DNA of 57,821 nucleotides from the NCBI RefSeq assembly GCF_001435955.1, contig NZ_AYYT01000012.1, forward strand, positions 1 through 57,821, given 5' to 3'. The notes under the pieces were generated by a model, which worked only from the letters and a program-made list of their open reading frames with translations, was not told the origin of the DNA and did not search any database. Positions 35,071-43,227 of the stretch are shown here, one piece after another. The stretch is from Ligilactobacillus salivarius DSM 20555 = ATCC 11741 (GTDB lineage: Bacteria; Bacillota; Bacilli; Lactobacillales; Lactobacillaceae). Both the position numbers and the translations under genes were made by a program. Position 1 is the first letter of the stretch. Each line of letters starts with the position of its first letter.

Positions 35071-35946
35071 ATGACCACCGCACTTGAAGTAAAAAATATC
35101 AATAAAAAATATAAAAATAAAGTTGTTTTAAATGATATTAATTTTTCAATTCAATCTGGAGAAATTGTTGCCTTAATCGGTAAAAATGGTGCTGGGAAAT
35201 CTACTTTGATCAATATTATTACGAAGTTAATTCAACAAGATAGTGGGCAAAGTAAGATTTTTGAGAAAGAAAAATTTGATAGAAATTTAATTGGAGTAAT
35301 GATGCAAGAAAATATCTCTTTAGATCGAATAACAGTGAAAGAAATAATTAAATTAACTAGAACATATTATCGTAATCCTGTGTCTTATCAAGCAATATTA
35401 GCTTTATCAGAGTTACAAAATTATATAAACCACCCTATGGATAAATTATCTGGAGGTCAAAAAAGAAAGCTACAGTTCGCTCTTACTTTAGCCGGAAATC
35501 CAGATCTAATTTTCTTAGACGAACCTACTGTAGGAATGGATGCAGAAAGTCGCACTAAATTTTGGGAGCGTATCGATGAGTTAAAGAAACAAGGGAAAAC
35601 ATTTTTAATTACTAGTCATTATCTAGAAGAATTAGAAAAAGTTGCTAATAGGTTTATTTTTCTGCATAATCAAAGAATTATTTTTGATGGTAGTTTAGCT
35701 GAGATGGGAAAACAGTTAAAAAAGGTTCAAGTAACCTTCAATAGTGAGTTGATAAAAGATATTTTTAATAAATTACCAGCTGTACTTAGAGTAAGTGAAT
35801 TGAACCACCATTATACACTTATTACAAGTGATGTTAATAGCTTAATAACTCAGTTAGTCCCCTATTTATCAGCAATTGATAATTTAGAAATTAGACAACA
35901 AAACTTAGATACATTAATGGACTCTTTAATTAGAAACGAGGAATAA
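35071..35946 (+). CDS. ABC exporter ATP-binding protein (291 aa)
   Basis: Walker A is GKNGAGKSTLIN, the signature motif LSGGQKRKLQFA, Walker B LIFLDEPTVGMD and the switch His is in LITSHYLEELEK. The C-terminal ~80 residues are the extension found in drug, peptide and bacteriocin exporters of the CcmA type. GGAAGGATG lies before the start. It pairs with the permease two bases downstream and with the following sensor kinase and regulator, a common arrangement for antibiotic- or peptide-stress exporters. The substrate is unknown. Confidence 0.9.
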   Translation: MTTALEVKNINKKYKNKVVLNDINFSIQSGEIVALIGKNGAGKSTLINIITKLIQQDSGQSKIFEKEKFDRNLIGVMMQENISLDRITVKEIIKLTRTYYRNPVSYQAILALSELQNYINHPMDKLSGGQKRKLQFALTLAGNPDLIFLDEPTVGMDAESRTKFWERIDELKKQGKTFLITSHYLEELEKVANRFIFLHNQRIIFDGSLAEMGKQLKKVQVTFNSELIKDIFNKLPAVLRVSELNHHYTLITSDVNSLITQLVPYLSAIDNLEIRQQNLDTLMDSLIRNEE

Positions 35947-35948
35947 TC

Positions 35949-36689
35949 ATGACTAATTTTTTATATCAACTTGAAATTGATTTTAAACGCATAATCTTAA
36001 GAAATCCGGCATTCTTTATGTTTGATTTAGCAATGCCCTTGACTTTCTATTTACTTTTTACAAAAGCTTTACCGCAATATAGTAATACAATGCAATGGAA
36101 GGTAGATTATTTAGTAAGTATGGCGATTTACGGAATTCTACTTGGATCTATTATGACAGTTGCACATACACTAAGTTCCGATATAGACCGTAAATTTACA
36201 CTATTTATAGATTTAAGTCCTTTTCCTAAATTAATGTATTATATTGAAATGATCATTATTTTTGAAGTATTGAACTTACTTTGTCTTATAGGAATTGGTT
36301 TAGCCGGTATTTTAGTTAATAATCTCATACTACCGACAAAGGTCTGGATACTTTTATTAATTCTAATTCCTATTATGAGCTTGCCTCTCGTTTTATTAGG
36401 AATTTTGATTTCATCATTTAAAGATAGCAATGTTATCAATGCCTTAGCCAACATCTTAGTTTTTCCTATGGCAATTTGTAGTGGCTTATGGTGGCCACTT
36501 AGTGTACTTCCACAATGGCTACAAAAAATTGGTAAAGTAACACCAACATACTACATTTCAAATTTGTCTAATAACATTTTACATGGAAATAGCATCAACT
36601 ATAATTCGCTTGTAGGTTTAATAATTTGGTTTGTTGTGTTAGTCTTAGCTCTAGGAATTAGTTATATATTTACTTCAAAAAAGGATTGA
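35949..36689 (+). CDS. ABC-2 type permease (246 aa)
   Basis: Six hydrophobic segments fit the ABC-2 membrane family (for example FMFDLAMPLTFYLLF, YGILLGSIMTVAHTL, LIPIMSLPLVLLGIL, and SGLWWPLSVLPQWLQ near residue 180). The latter contains the Pro/Trp pattern usual in this family. It forms the channel for the ATPase encoded upstream. Its stop overlaps the start region of the kinase gene. Confidence 0.85.
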   Translation: MTNFLYQLEIDFKRIILRNPAFFMFDLAMPLTFYLLFTKALPQYSNTMQWKVDYLVSMAIYGILLGSIMTVAHTLSSDIDRKFTLFIDLSPFPKLMYYIEMIIIFEVLNLLCLIGIGLAGILVNNLILPTKVWILLLILIPIMSLPLVLLGILISSFKDSNVINALANILVFPMAICSGLWWPLSVLPQWLQKIGKVTPTYYISNLSNNILHGNSINYNSLVGLIIWFVVLVLALGISYIFTSKKD

Positions 36690-36697
36690 AAAAACTG

Positions 36698-37807
36698 ATG
36701 AAGAAGTTTTTAAAAAAGCACGTATTATTTCCAAGTTACGTAGGACTAGCCCCTTATTTCTGGTTACTATGGTTATTTCCAGCAGTAAGTGTGTTACTTA
36801 CATTGCCCACTATTATGCGTAATATAACGTTAATTTTACTAATTATTTTTGTCAAAGTTTATAGAGATTGTTTTTTAGCCAGAGATAAAGGAGTAGTTAT
36901 TAATATTTTTTGTCAATTAATTTTGGCAGCTACACTCTCTTTCTTTGCAAGATATCCATTTTTATATATTTATACGGGCTTCATTATTGGAACTTTTAGT
37001 ATTAATATGAAAAACGCAAAATTAGTGATTGTTCCTTATTATATTTTATCTACGATAAGTTTATATCTAGCTTATCCATTACCTAGTATGGCAGTGGGAG
37101 ATGTACCAGCGGCTATTATCAATTATTTATTCATTTTTGGAACAATTCCAGCTTCAAATTCGTTGTCAAAGAGCTATCGTTTAGGAAAACAAAATAATCG
37201 TTTAGAATTAATAGCTAGACATAGTGAACGTGACAGAATAGCTCAACAATTACATGATAATTTAGGGCAATCCTTTTCCATGTTAGCTCTAAAAGCTGAA
37301 TTAGCTGAGAAGTTATTAGAGAAAGATCCAGCATTGGCTAAACAACAATTAAAAGACATTGCAGCGGCTTCTCGTCAAAATTTAGACTTGGTTAGAGAAA
37401 TTGTAGCGGATATGAAACACTCTACAATACTACAAACTTTGGATATACAACAATCTAATCTGGATAAATCTGGTATAATGCTACATGCAAAAAACGAAGA
37501 GATTACAGTAGATTGGAATAAGGATATTCAAAATACAATAAGTCAAATTATTACTGAGTTGGTTACTAACGCTATTCGGTACAGTCATGGGAATCTCTTT
37601 AGTGTTACTTTTAGTCAGAAGAAAAATCAATATTTAATAACTGTACATGATAATGGGATTGGTTTTGATAAAAATATATCTTACAAAAAATCATTTGGTT
37701 TATCTGGGATAAAAAAGAGAATTGATTATCTAGATGGTAATGTTAGTTTTGATAATGATAATGGTGCTAAAATAGATGTAAGTATTCCTATTGTAAAGGG
37801 TGATTAA
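36698..37807 (+). CDS. Sensor histidine kinase, DesK/LiaS (HisKA_3) family
   Basis: Five or six membrane helices fill the first ~150 residues. The phospho-acceptor His lies in RDRIAQQLHDNLGQSF, with a HisKA_3 helix pair, followed by the HATPase N box (ITELVTNAIRYSHG) and GIGFD and GLSGIKKRI motifs. No extracellular sensor domain is present, so it probably senses membrane state or the exporter itself. ATG 36698 is preferred; a TTG at 36686 overlaps the permease stop. It is translationally coupled to the exporter and, across two bases, to the regulator. Confidence 0.88.
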   Translation: MKKFLKKHVLFPSYVGLAPYFWLLWLFPAVSVLLTLPTIMRNITLILLIIFVKVYRDCFLARDKGVVINIFCQLILAATLSFFARYPFLYIYTGFIIGTFSINMKNAKLVIVPYYILSTISLYLAYPLPSMAVGDVPAAIINYLFIFGTIPASNSLSKSYRLGKQNNRLELIARHSERDRIAQQLHDNLGQSFSMLALKAELAEKLLEKDPALAKQQLKDIAAASRQNLDLVREIVADMKHSTILQTLDIQQSNLDKSGIMLHAKNEEITVDWNKDIQNTISQIITELVTNAIRYSHGNLFSVTFSQKKNQYLITVHDNGIGFDKNISYKKSFGLSGIKKRIDYLDGNVSFDNDNGAKIDVSIPIVKGD

Positions 37808-37809
37808 GA

Positions 37810-38415
37810 ATGGTCAGTATATTTTTGGCTGAAGATCAGCAAATGTTAAATAGTGCTTTGGCGATGTTACTTGATTTAGAAGATGATTTTTCAGTAGTTG
37901 GAACTGAAACAGATGGTCAGGCAGCATTGGAAAAAGTTATTACGCTAAAGCCAGATGTTGCTATTCTGGATATTGAAATGCCAGGACTTTCTGGGCTAGA
38001 AATTGCCAAGCAACTTCGCCTAATGAAATTGGATATAAAAATCATAATTTTAACTACATTTGCACGTAGCAAATATTTCAAAGACGCCCTTGCTGCAAGG
38101 GTTAATGGATATTTATTAAAAGATAGCCCAAGTGATTCTTTGGTTAATGCAATAAAGACAATAATGAATGGTGATACAGTATTTGATCCTAAACTTGTTA
38201 CTAGTGTTTTGAATACTGTTGATAATCCCCTAACAGATCGCGAGCAAGAAATTCTGGCAGCTTTAAAAACTTGTGCTTCAACTAAAGAATTGGCACAAAA
38301 ATTTTTCTTGTCTGAAGGTACTATTAGAAATTATATCTCCTCTATTCTCAGTAAGACAGGAACACGTTCGCGTTTAGAAGCTGTAAATTTAGCTGAAAAA
38401 CGAAACTGGATCTAA
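37810..38415 (+). CDS. NarL/LuxR-type response regulator (201 aa)
   Basis: The receiver domain has acidic residues in FLAEDQQM, the phosphorylated Asp in VAILDIEMPGLSG and the Lys in YLLKDSP. The C-terminal helix-turn-helix is of LuxR type (LTDREQEIL through TIRNYISSIL). Cognate partner of the kinase two bases upstream, and probably autoregulates the operon through the palindrome at 34975. Confidence 0.92.
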   Translation: MVSIFLAEDQQMLNSALAMLLDLEDDFSVVGTETDGQAALEKVITLKPDVAILDIEMPGLSGLEIAKQLRLMKLDIKIIILTTFARSKYFKDALAARVNGYLLKDSPSDSLVNAIKTIMNGDTVFDPKLVTSVLNTVDNPLTDREQEILAALKTCASTKELAQKFFLSEGTIRNYISSILSKTGTRSRLEAVNLAEKRNWI

Positions 38416-38487
38416 TAACTTATGTTTGGTAATAGGCTTATTTTTTGTTAAAATCATATTTAAAGCCACACTCCATGGAGGGATTAT

Positions 38488-39285
38488 ATGGAACAAAAAC
38501 CACTATTACTAGATATAAAACATGGATTTAATTTTCGTGATTTAGGCAGTTATAAAACATTAGATGGACGTAAGATTAAAAAGCATAAAATTCTGCGTTC
38601 TGCTAATTTGGCATATTTGTCTGAACGAGACGTTAACTATTTAGAGGACTATGGTCTTAGATATGACGTAGATTTTCGTTCAATATCTGAAAAGGAAGTT
38701 GAACCTGATCGAATTAGCAATAATGTTCATTATCATTTTAATCCAGTTTTTTCAGAGGATGAGACTCGTAGTACTAAGAAAGATCAAGAGACTAGATATA
38801 AGACCTACAGCAAGATTAAAAATGCTGGTTTTGAGGATATGTTGAAAGCCTATAAAGATATTGTACTTACAGATGGAGCTAAAAAAGCATATCGCCAATT
38901 CTTCGATTTATTGTTAGCTAATGACAAAGAAAATGAAGCCCTATTGTTTCATTGTACAGCTGGTAAAGATAGAACTGGTATGGGAGCTGTTTATTTGTTA
39001 ACTGCACTAGGTGTAGATAATAAAATAATTCATCAAGATTACTTAGCATCTAATATTTATACAGAAACTGTTCGAGCAAAGAAAATAGCTGATGTAAGTG
39101 GAATGGGTCCAGTGATGTCTGCGAATATTAAGGCTCTATTTGAAGTTAATGAAGCTTATTTAAATCATGCTCTGCAATTAATGAAAGATAACTTTGGTGG
39201 GATAAATAATTATTTACATACAGAATTGAAGTTGAATGAACAAGAAGTTTCAGATTTAAGAAAGATATATTTGACAGACAAGTAA
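38488..39285 (+). CDS. Tyrosine/serine protein phosphatase, Y_phosphatase3 family (265 aa)
   Basis: The P-loop HCTAGKDRTGMG near residue 154 carries the nucleophilic Cys and the Arg. The N-terminal FNFRDLGSYKTLDGRKIK and SANLAYLSERD segments are typical of the lactobacillar family that includes Listeria LipA-like phosphatases. The enzyme is cytoplasmic and removes phosphate from proteins or phosphoinositides. AGGAGGG-like sequence (GGAGGGATT) precedes the ATG, and it has its own terminator. It is monocistronic. Confidence 0.85.
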   Translation: MEQKPLLLDIKHGFNFRDLGSYKTLDGRKIKKHKILRSANLAYLSERDVNYLEDYGLRYDVDFRSISEKEVEPDRISNNVHYHFNPVFSEDETRSTKKDQETRYKTYSKIKNAGFEDMLKAYKDIVLTDGAKKAYRQFFDLLLANDKENEALLFHCTAGKDRTGMGAVYLLTALGVDNKIIHQDYLASNIYTETVRAKKIADVSGMGPVMSANIKALFEVNEAYLNHALQLMKDNFGGINNYLHTELKLNEQEVSDLRKIYLTDK

Positions 39286-39295
39286 AGACTTAATG

Positions 39296-39319
39296 GCTGA
39301 ATTAAATTCAGCTTTTTTT
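39296..39319 (+). terminator. Terminator of the phosphatase gene
   Basis: GCTGAATT pairs with AATTCAGC (loop of one base) followed by seven T. Confidence 0.85.
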
Positions 39320-39371
39320 GTTTTAAATCACTTATAGTTGCAATGTAATTTTATATTTATTATAATAAATA

Positions 39372-39400
39372 AAACTGGTACCTTACTATGATACCAGTTA
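39372..39400 (-). terminator. Terminator of the bile salt hydrolase gene
   Basis: On the minus strand ACTGGTA and TACCAGT form a stem followed by TTTTATTT. Confidence 0.75.
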
Positions 39401-39406
39401 TTTTGC

Positions 39407-40381
39407 TTAATTCAACTTATTTATTACTTGTTTTCTTTCAAATGGATATGCAATTAACCTATTACCATTCTTATCTTCATTTAAAGTAACAGCTACTATT
39501 TGTCTATTTTCATAGGTTGTATAATATAACGTTTTGTTGTCCAAATCATAGCAATTCGAATATACAGTATATTCTTCTTTTCCTGATTCTGTCTTATTAA
39601 CGCCCTTTATCTGTTCTACTGTCCCTAGTATATGGAAAAACTGAGTAATATCTTCTTCTACGGTCGTCCCTTTACTTGAATTTAACTTGCTAAAAGCAGC
39701 TCTCACAAAACGAGATTCGGGAGATACATCGCCTGGTAAGCCAATACCACCAAAACCGGTACCGTCTACCTTTAAATCCACGCTATCTGAGAATGTATTT
39801 TGTGGTGTACTGATAGATAAGTTGCGATATTTATTCAGATTGTACATCTGATAATTAAATTCCGGATTATTAGTCAATACTCCAATTGGATTATCATAAA
39901 TATGTACGCCAGATTTAGTTACTTCTACTACGATGGATTTTTCTCTATCTGCAATTAACCAATGTAACCCTGCTAAAGGTAATTGTTCGCTAAAACTAAG
40001 ATTAATGAGATTTATTCTTTCAACTAAATTTCTTGCTTCATTAACATCGCTACACTGTCCCAGAATCCATGGAATAAACTCGAACGGCGTAATATTATCT
40101 TTATCATTCTCTAAAGCATCGCTATAATATGCATTTCCAGGAAAATTCAATCCTGCCATTCCTAGTCCATCCTCATTAATAGCATCAAAATACAGTGGAT
40201 AATCATTAGCGACAATTCCAACACCTATTAATGATTTATGATTCTTTATAGCTTTTTCCTTTCTAAATTTAAACTCATATTCAGCCGGAGTAATGATTAC
40301 CTGCTCGCCATATGAAAAATCCAAATCTAAATTTCTTCCAAAATAATTACTATTACCATTTAAAGTAATTGCTGTACACAT
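39407..40381 (-). CDS. bsh: Bile salt hydrolase (choloylglycine hydrolase, Ntn family)
   Basis: The mature enzyme begins at Cys2 after removal of Met. The start is therefore taken at MCTAITLNG (40381), although an in-frame GTG lies three codons earlier. The length is 324 residues, as in L. salivarius BSH1. Catalytic Ntn residues are visible: Cys2, Arg in YFGRNLDLD, Asp in DAINEDGLGMAGLNF, Asn in LTNNPEF and Arg in SPESRFVRAAF. The cytoplasmic enzyme deconjugates glycine or taurine bile salts and supports gut persistence. It is monocistronic with AGGAAGTG before the start. Confidence 0.95.
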   Translation of the reverse strand: MCTAITLNGNSNYFGRNLDLDFSYGEQVIITPAEYEFKFRKEKAIKNHKSLIGVGIVANDYPLYFDAINEDGLGMAGLNFPGNAYYSDALENDKDNITPFEFIPWILGQCSDVNEARNLVERINLINLSFSEQLPLAGLHWLIADREKSIVVEVTKSGVHIYDNPIGVLTNNPEFNYQMYNLNKYRNLSISTPQNTFSDSVDLKVDGTGFGGIGLPGDVSPESRFVRAAFSKLNSSKGTTVEEDITQFFHILGTVEQIKGVNKTESGKEEYTVYSNCYDLDNKTLYYTTYENRQIVAVTLNEDKNGNRLIAYPFERKQVINKLN

Positions 40382-40472
40382 TTTTATCACTTCCTATAAA
40401 AGTATCAATACCTTTTTAAACTAATAATTGCTAGTAGTTTTTAATTGTAAAAAGCAGTTTAATAGCTATTAT

Positions 40473-40697
40473 CTATTCTTTATCTACTAAATTTACAATA
40501 TCACCTTCAAACTTTCCATGGACTAATAATCTAGTAATGCCTCTAAGTAAGGCGCGGCCATCAACAACAAGACTATCCACTTCAAATACTGTGCCGTTTT
40601 TATCAACTATCTTTCGTCCTGCCTCAATATCTGTTCTCTGTATAGAAATACACGAAATATTTTCACTTTCTAAGTAAAAAACATCTATAGCTTTCAT
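40473..40697 (-). CDS. Small hypothetical protein (74 aa)
   Basis: GGAGAG precedes the ATG. The short, soluble, beta-rich protein (VFYLESENISCISIQ, FEVDSLVVDGRALLRG) shows no known motif. It follows another small gene by about 45 bases on the same strand in a patch of phage- and toxin-like remnants. It could be an orphan immunity-type protein, which is speculation. Confidence 0.5.
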   Translation of the reverse strand: MKAIDVFYLESENISCISIQRTDIEAGRKIVDKNGTVFEVDSLVVDGRALLRGITRLLVHGKFEGDIVNLVDKE

Positions 40698-40742
40698 TAG
40701 TATCTCTCCAATCTCTTGAGACTACTTAAATCTAGATCAATA

Positions 40743-40982
40743 TTATTCCGTATGCTTATATAACTCTATTCTATTCATATCTTTTAAATAAATGGCATCT
40801 CCATAATCTAAACTACCAGTTGTATTATATATAATAGCATCTCCAACATCATTGTCTTCAAGAAAATCTATATCCAGGAGAAAAACTTTTACTATCTTTC
40901 CATTCTTTAACCACACATTAACCCATTTACATTGGAATTTATCCAAAATATCATACAAATTAGATTTAATGCTGATTTTCAT
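40743..40982 (-). CDS. Small hypothetical protein, immunity-like (79 aa)
   Basis: A good GGGAG site precedes the ATG. The acidic protein alternates short strands and Asp-rich turns (DIDFLEDNDVGDAIIYN). The size and charge suit a toxin immunity protein, and the gene lies in the same strand and cluster as a MuF-toxin remnant. No family was recognised. Confidence 0.5.
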   Translation of the reverse strand: MKISIKSNLYDILDKFQCKWVNVWLKNGKIVKVFLLDIDFLEDNDVGDAIIYNTTGSLDYGDAIYLKDMNRIELYKHTE

Positions 40983-41028
40983 TTTATAACTAACATCTCC
41001 CTTTACTTTGTTGGGACAAATATTATAA

Positions 41029-41217
41029 CTATCTTTTGCCCTTATCTAGATATACCAAATTATATATAACTTCATTCACATCTATTATACTACTTTTCAA
41101 TTTATGCAATCGATCTCTAGCGTAATAGAGACTTTCCTCTTTGCTAAATATAAGTCTGTATTTTTTATTGTATACAAAAAAAGCACCCATTACGAGTGCT
41201 ACATCAACGGCAACCAA
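41029..41217 (-). CDS. Possible small protein (up to 62 aa), uncertain
   Basis: The frame begins inside a terminator hairpin, so a later start or a truncated gene is likely. The 3' part (KKYRLIFSKEESLYYARDRL) has normal coding character. It could be the remnant of a larger gene. Confidence 0.25.
   Translation of the reverse strand: MVAVDVALVMGAFFVYNKKYRLIFSKEESLYYARDRLHKLKSSIIDVNEVIYNLVYLDKGKR
41178..41201 (-). terminator. Terminator after the YjcQ-like pseudogene
   Basis: On the minus strand AGCACTCGTAATGGGTGCT forms a hairpin followed by seven T, overlapping the pseudogene stop codon. Confidence 0.65.
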
Positions 41218-41511
41218 TCTTTAGTTTCTTTAAGCGTATTGTATGCCTTTCTTATCAAAGAATTTTCTTCTAAGTACTGAATGATATACCAACTTCTAGG
41301 ATGGTTAATTTGACTCATCTCTGGTGGTATTACATCTAGAAACTCAATGCCTTTAATATAACCATCATCATAGTGTTTGATAATACTGTCTGTCTGAAAT
41401 ACCTAATCTATTAGCATTAAGTGATTCAATGTTTGGCTCCAAACCATTCTCGTAACAATCGTTCAAGTACTTTAGAATTTTAGTTGCTACTTTTGCATAA
41501 CTAATATTCAT
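41199..41511 (-). pseudogene. YjcQ-like gene, frameshifted by a 4-base tandem duplication
   Basis: From an ATG at 41511 the frame reads a KVATKILKYLNDCYENG segment typical of the YjcQ family of phage- and plasmid-linked winged-helix proteins. It then hits a stop after ISDRQYYQTL. At 41388-41396 the plus strand reads GTCTGTCTG. Removing one GTCT unit restores a continuous frame (HYDDGYIKGIEFLDVI, HPRSWYIIQYLEENSLIRKA) to a stop at 41199. GGAG lies a little far upstream of the start. Probably inactive; the protein would be about 100 residues. Confidence 0.65.
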
Positions 41512-41556
41512 CAATAAAATGCTCTCCTATTGTCTTATCTCCTATTTTAAAGGATA

Positions 41557-41775
41557 CTATTTTTCAGGATTTGTATATGGAATATATATCTCATAACTCA
41601 AATCATATGGATAAAGTACCCATCCTTCCTTATCTTCATAGCTCTTATTATTAAAGGCTGGACCTAAATAGCATGTTTTACCACCAATAACGGTCTCTAA
41701 TTCATCATTTATAGACAATTCAAACTTAAGCCAATCTAGTCTTTCTTTTATAACATCACTCTTTACTCTAATCAT
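41557..41775 (-). CDS. Small protein overlapping a toxin-like gene, candidate immunity protein (72 aa)
   Basis: Its ATG lies within the last codons of the upstream MuF-type gene and GGAGG lies inside that gene, so the two are translationally coupled. The protein is acidic with Tyr-rich strands (WVLYPYDLSYEIYIPYTNP). Overlap with a modular toxin gene is the usual place of its immunity gene. No family was recognised, so the role is inferred from arrangement. Confidence 0.55.
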   Translation of the reverse strand: MIRVKSDVIKERLDWLKFELSINDELETVIGGKTCYLGPAFNNKSYEDKEGWVLYPYDLSYEIYIPYTNPEK

Positions 41776-42735
41776 CTTTCCAGCCTCCTTTTTTAAGAAT
41801 TGTAAATTCTGATTTAGTTGGTTTTCTCCAACTCTTTCTTTCCTTCAACTTTCCATCATTATCAAAGATTCTATAAGTTTTTATTTCACCTTCTCTATCT
41901 CTTAACTTCATTACTACATTAGGTTTATTATATATTTTACTATCATTTTTATCACCTTCAGTATATGTATACTGAATATCCTCCTCAGTATTTTCTTCTT
42001 TATTATCACGTTTACCAATACCAGATACAATCCCTGCAGCTAATGCTTTCTTCAAGCTATCTGCTTTTTCATCAGCTTCTACTTCAGTAGGAATTCTACG
42101 ATAACGGCAATTAGGATGTGAACTTCCTGGAATTCTTGGACTAGCTTCATCATCAACTTTGTATGGTCCCAAAGCTCCAATGACTAAGCATTTCTTACAA
42201 GCTCCAGGTTCTGTTACCCAATCAAAATACTTTATTTTGTTTTCTTTGAAGAAGATGTCTGTTAATTCATCTTCACGAGCTGCAGCTTCTGTTCTTGCTA
42301 ACCTTTTAGCTGATACAGTAGCATCTATCAAAGCTTTAGGTATGTTATCATTTCTCATGCTTTTAGCATTTCCTGGAAATAACTTCTCAGCTATATCTTG
42401 AGCTCTCATACCTTGCCTAAACATAGAATTTAAATTTCTATCAATTCGATTTAGTATTTGATCATGATCTAACCATAAACGTTCTGTCCATAAAACAAAA
42501 TTATTATCTTGATTAGAGAATACATAATTATCTTTAGATATTGGATTAATCTTGCTTTTTTAGGAGATTGCAAATTTTTCTTTTGATAATAATATTCTTC
42601 ATCAACAGCAGTTTTATTATTTTTTCTAATCACTTTCGCAACTTTATGAGTCATTCTAATTAAAGCTATGCCTAAAGTAGCTGTAATTAACTTTCCTAGC
42701 GACATTTGACTAATTGCAAGGTAATAGTCCAACAT
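41768..42735 (-). pseudogene. MuF-type phage head protein with toxin-like C-terminus, frameshifted
   Basis: The downstream part carries the phage Mu gpF/SPP1 gp7 minor-head signature: RLARTEAAAREDE, FDWVTEPGACKKCLVIG and the pair SSHPNCRYRRIP. A linker and a ~50-residue tail (KLRDREGEIKTYRIFDNDG, WRKPTKSEF) follow; the tail is not part of head proteins and may be a toxin tip. The upstream part is in another frame. Adding one base to the A run (T run 42556-42561 on the plus strand) joins the two into one product of about 320 residues. The true start is unclear. MuF-toxin fusions are known from temperate phages. Confidence 0.6.
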
Positions 42736-42736
42736 T

Positions 42737-42760
42737 AAAAGCACCCAATTTCTTGGATGC
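42737..42760 (-). terminator. Terminator downstream of the structured RNA
   Basis: On the minus strand GCATCC and GGGTGC pair around AAGAAATT and are followed by TTTT. It lies just after the tmRNA-like 3' end and before the MuF gene. Confidence 0.6.
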
Positions 42761-42776
42761 AAAAATGAATATAACG

Positions 42777-43118
42777 AAAGTGGACAGGATTTGAACCTGC
42801 AACTGTCCGACTATCCTACATGCTTTTCCTTATAAGAACGACAAGTTAATTCCACTAGATAAACCTGCCTCTACAGGAGCGGGATCTTGAATACCATGCT
42901 AGTGGGCATATAGTACCAAGCTAATACGCAAATCTTATCAAGTACTGGGTCATTTTTCTTGGTAAGTAGCCGTTGTTTTCCCCTTTAAAACTACTTCACT
43001 CTCATTATTTATTTTTCCATATTTTTTTCGCATATCCAATATGAAATCTTTGCATTTTTCTTTTCCAAACTAAAGAACAATCTAACTAACTTAGTTTATT
43101 TCATACCATTTACCACTT
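42777..43118 (-). ncRNA. Structured RNA candidate with tmRNA-like 3' end
   Basis: The 3' end on the minus strand has AAGCATGTAG (42825-42816). A T-arm follows: GCAGG, TTCAAAT loop, CCTGT (42800-42784), and then CCACTTT (42783-42777). AAGCATGTAG upstream of a GGAC...GGTTC T-arm is a mark of bacterial tmRNA. CCACTTT could pair with AAGTGG at 43118-43113 (giving about 342 nt, tmRNA size) or with AAAGGGG at 42986-42980 (about 210 nt). A 7-bp stem CCACTAG/CTAGTGG (42905-42852) lies inside. A TATAT-type -10 lies just upstream and a terminator follows. The conserved GGATTCGAC block and an ALAA tag are not seen, so it is either divergent, decayed or another RNA. Confidence 0.35.
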
Positions 43119-43227
43119 AACATATATATTTACATTATGAATTAACACAAAGTATAAGTTATATTTAACACGAAACTTAAATTTCATGGTATAATACTAT
43201 TATCAAATGAATGTTCGGAGGATAACT

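Noticed and set aside
42777..42850. Ordinary tRNA gene on the minus strand
   Set aside because: The T-arm is good, but no 5' acceptor, D-arm or anticodon arm fits within 70-90 bases upstream.
43020..43050. difSL site beside the XerS-like gene
   Set aside because: A TTTTTTTCGCATAT stretch is present, but the two-arm consensus could not be fitted.
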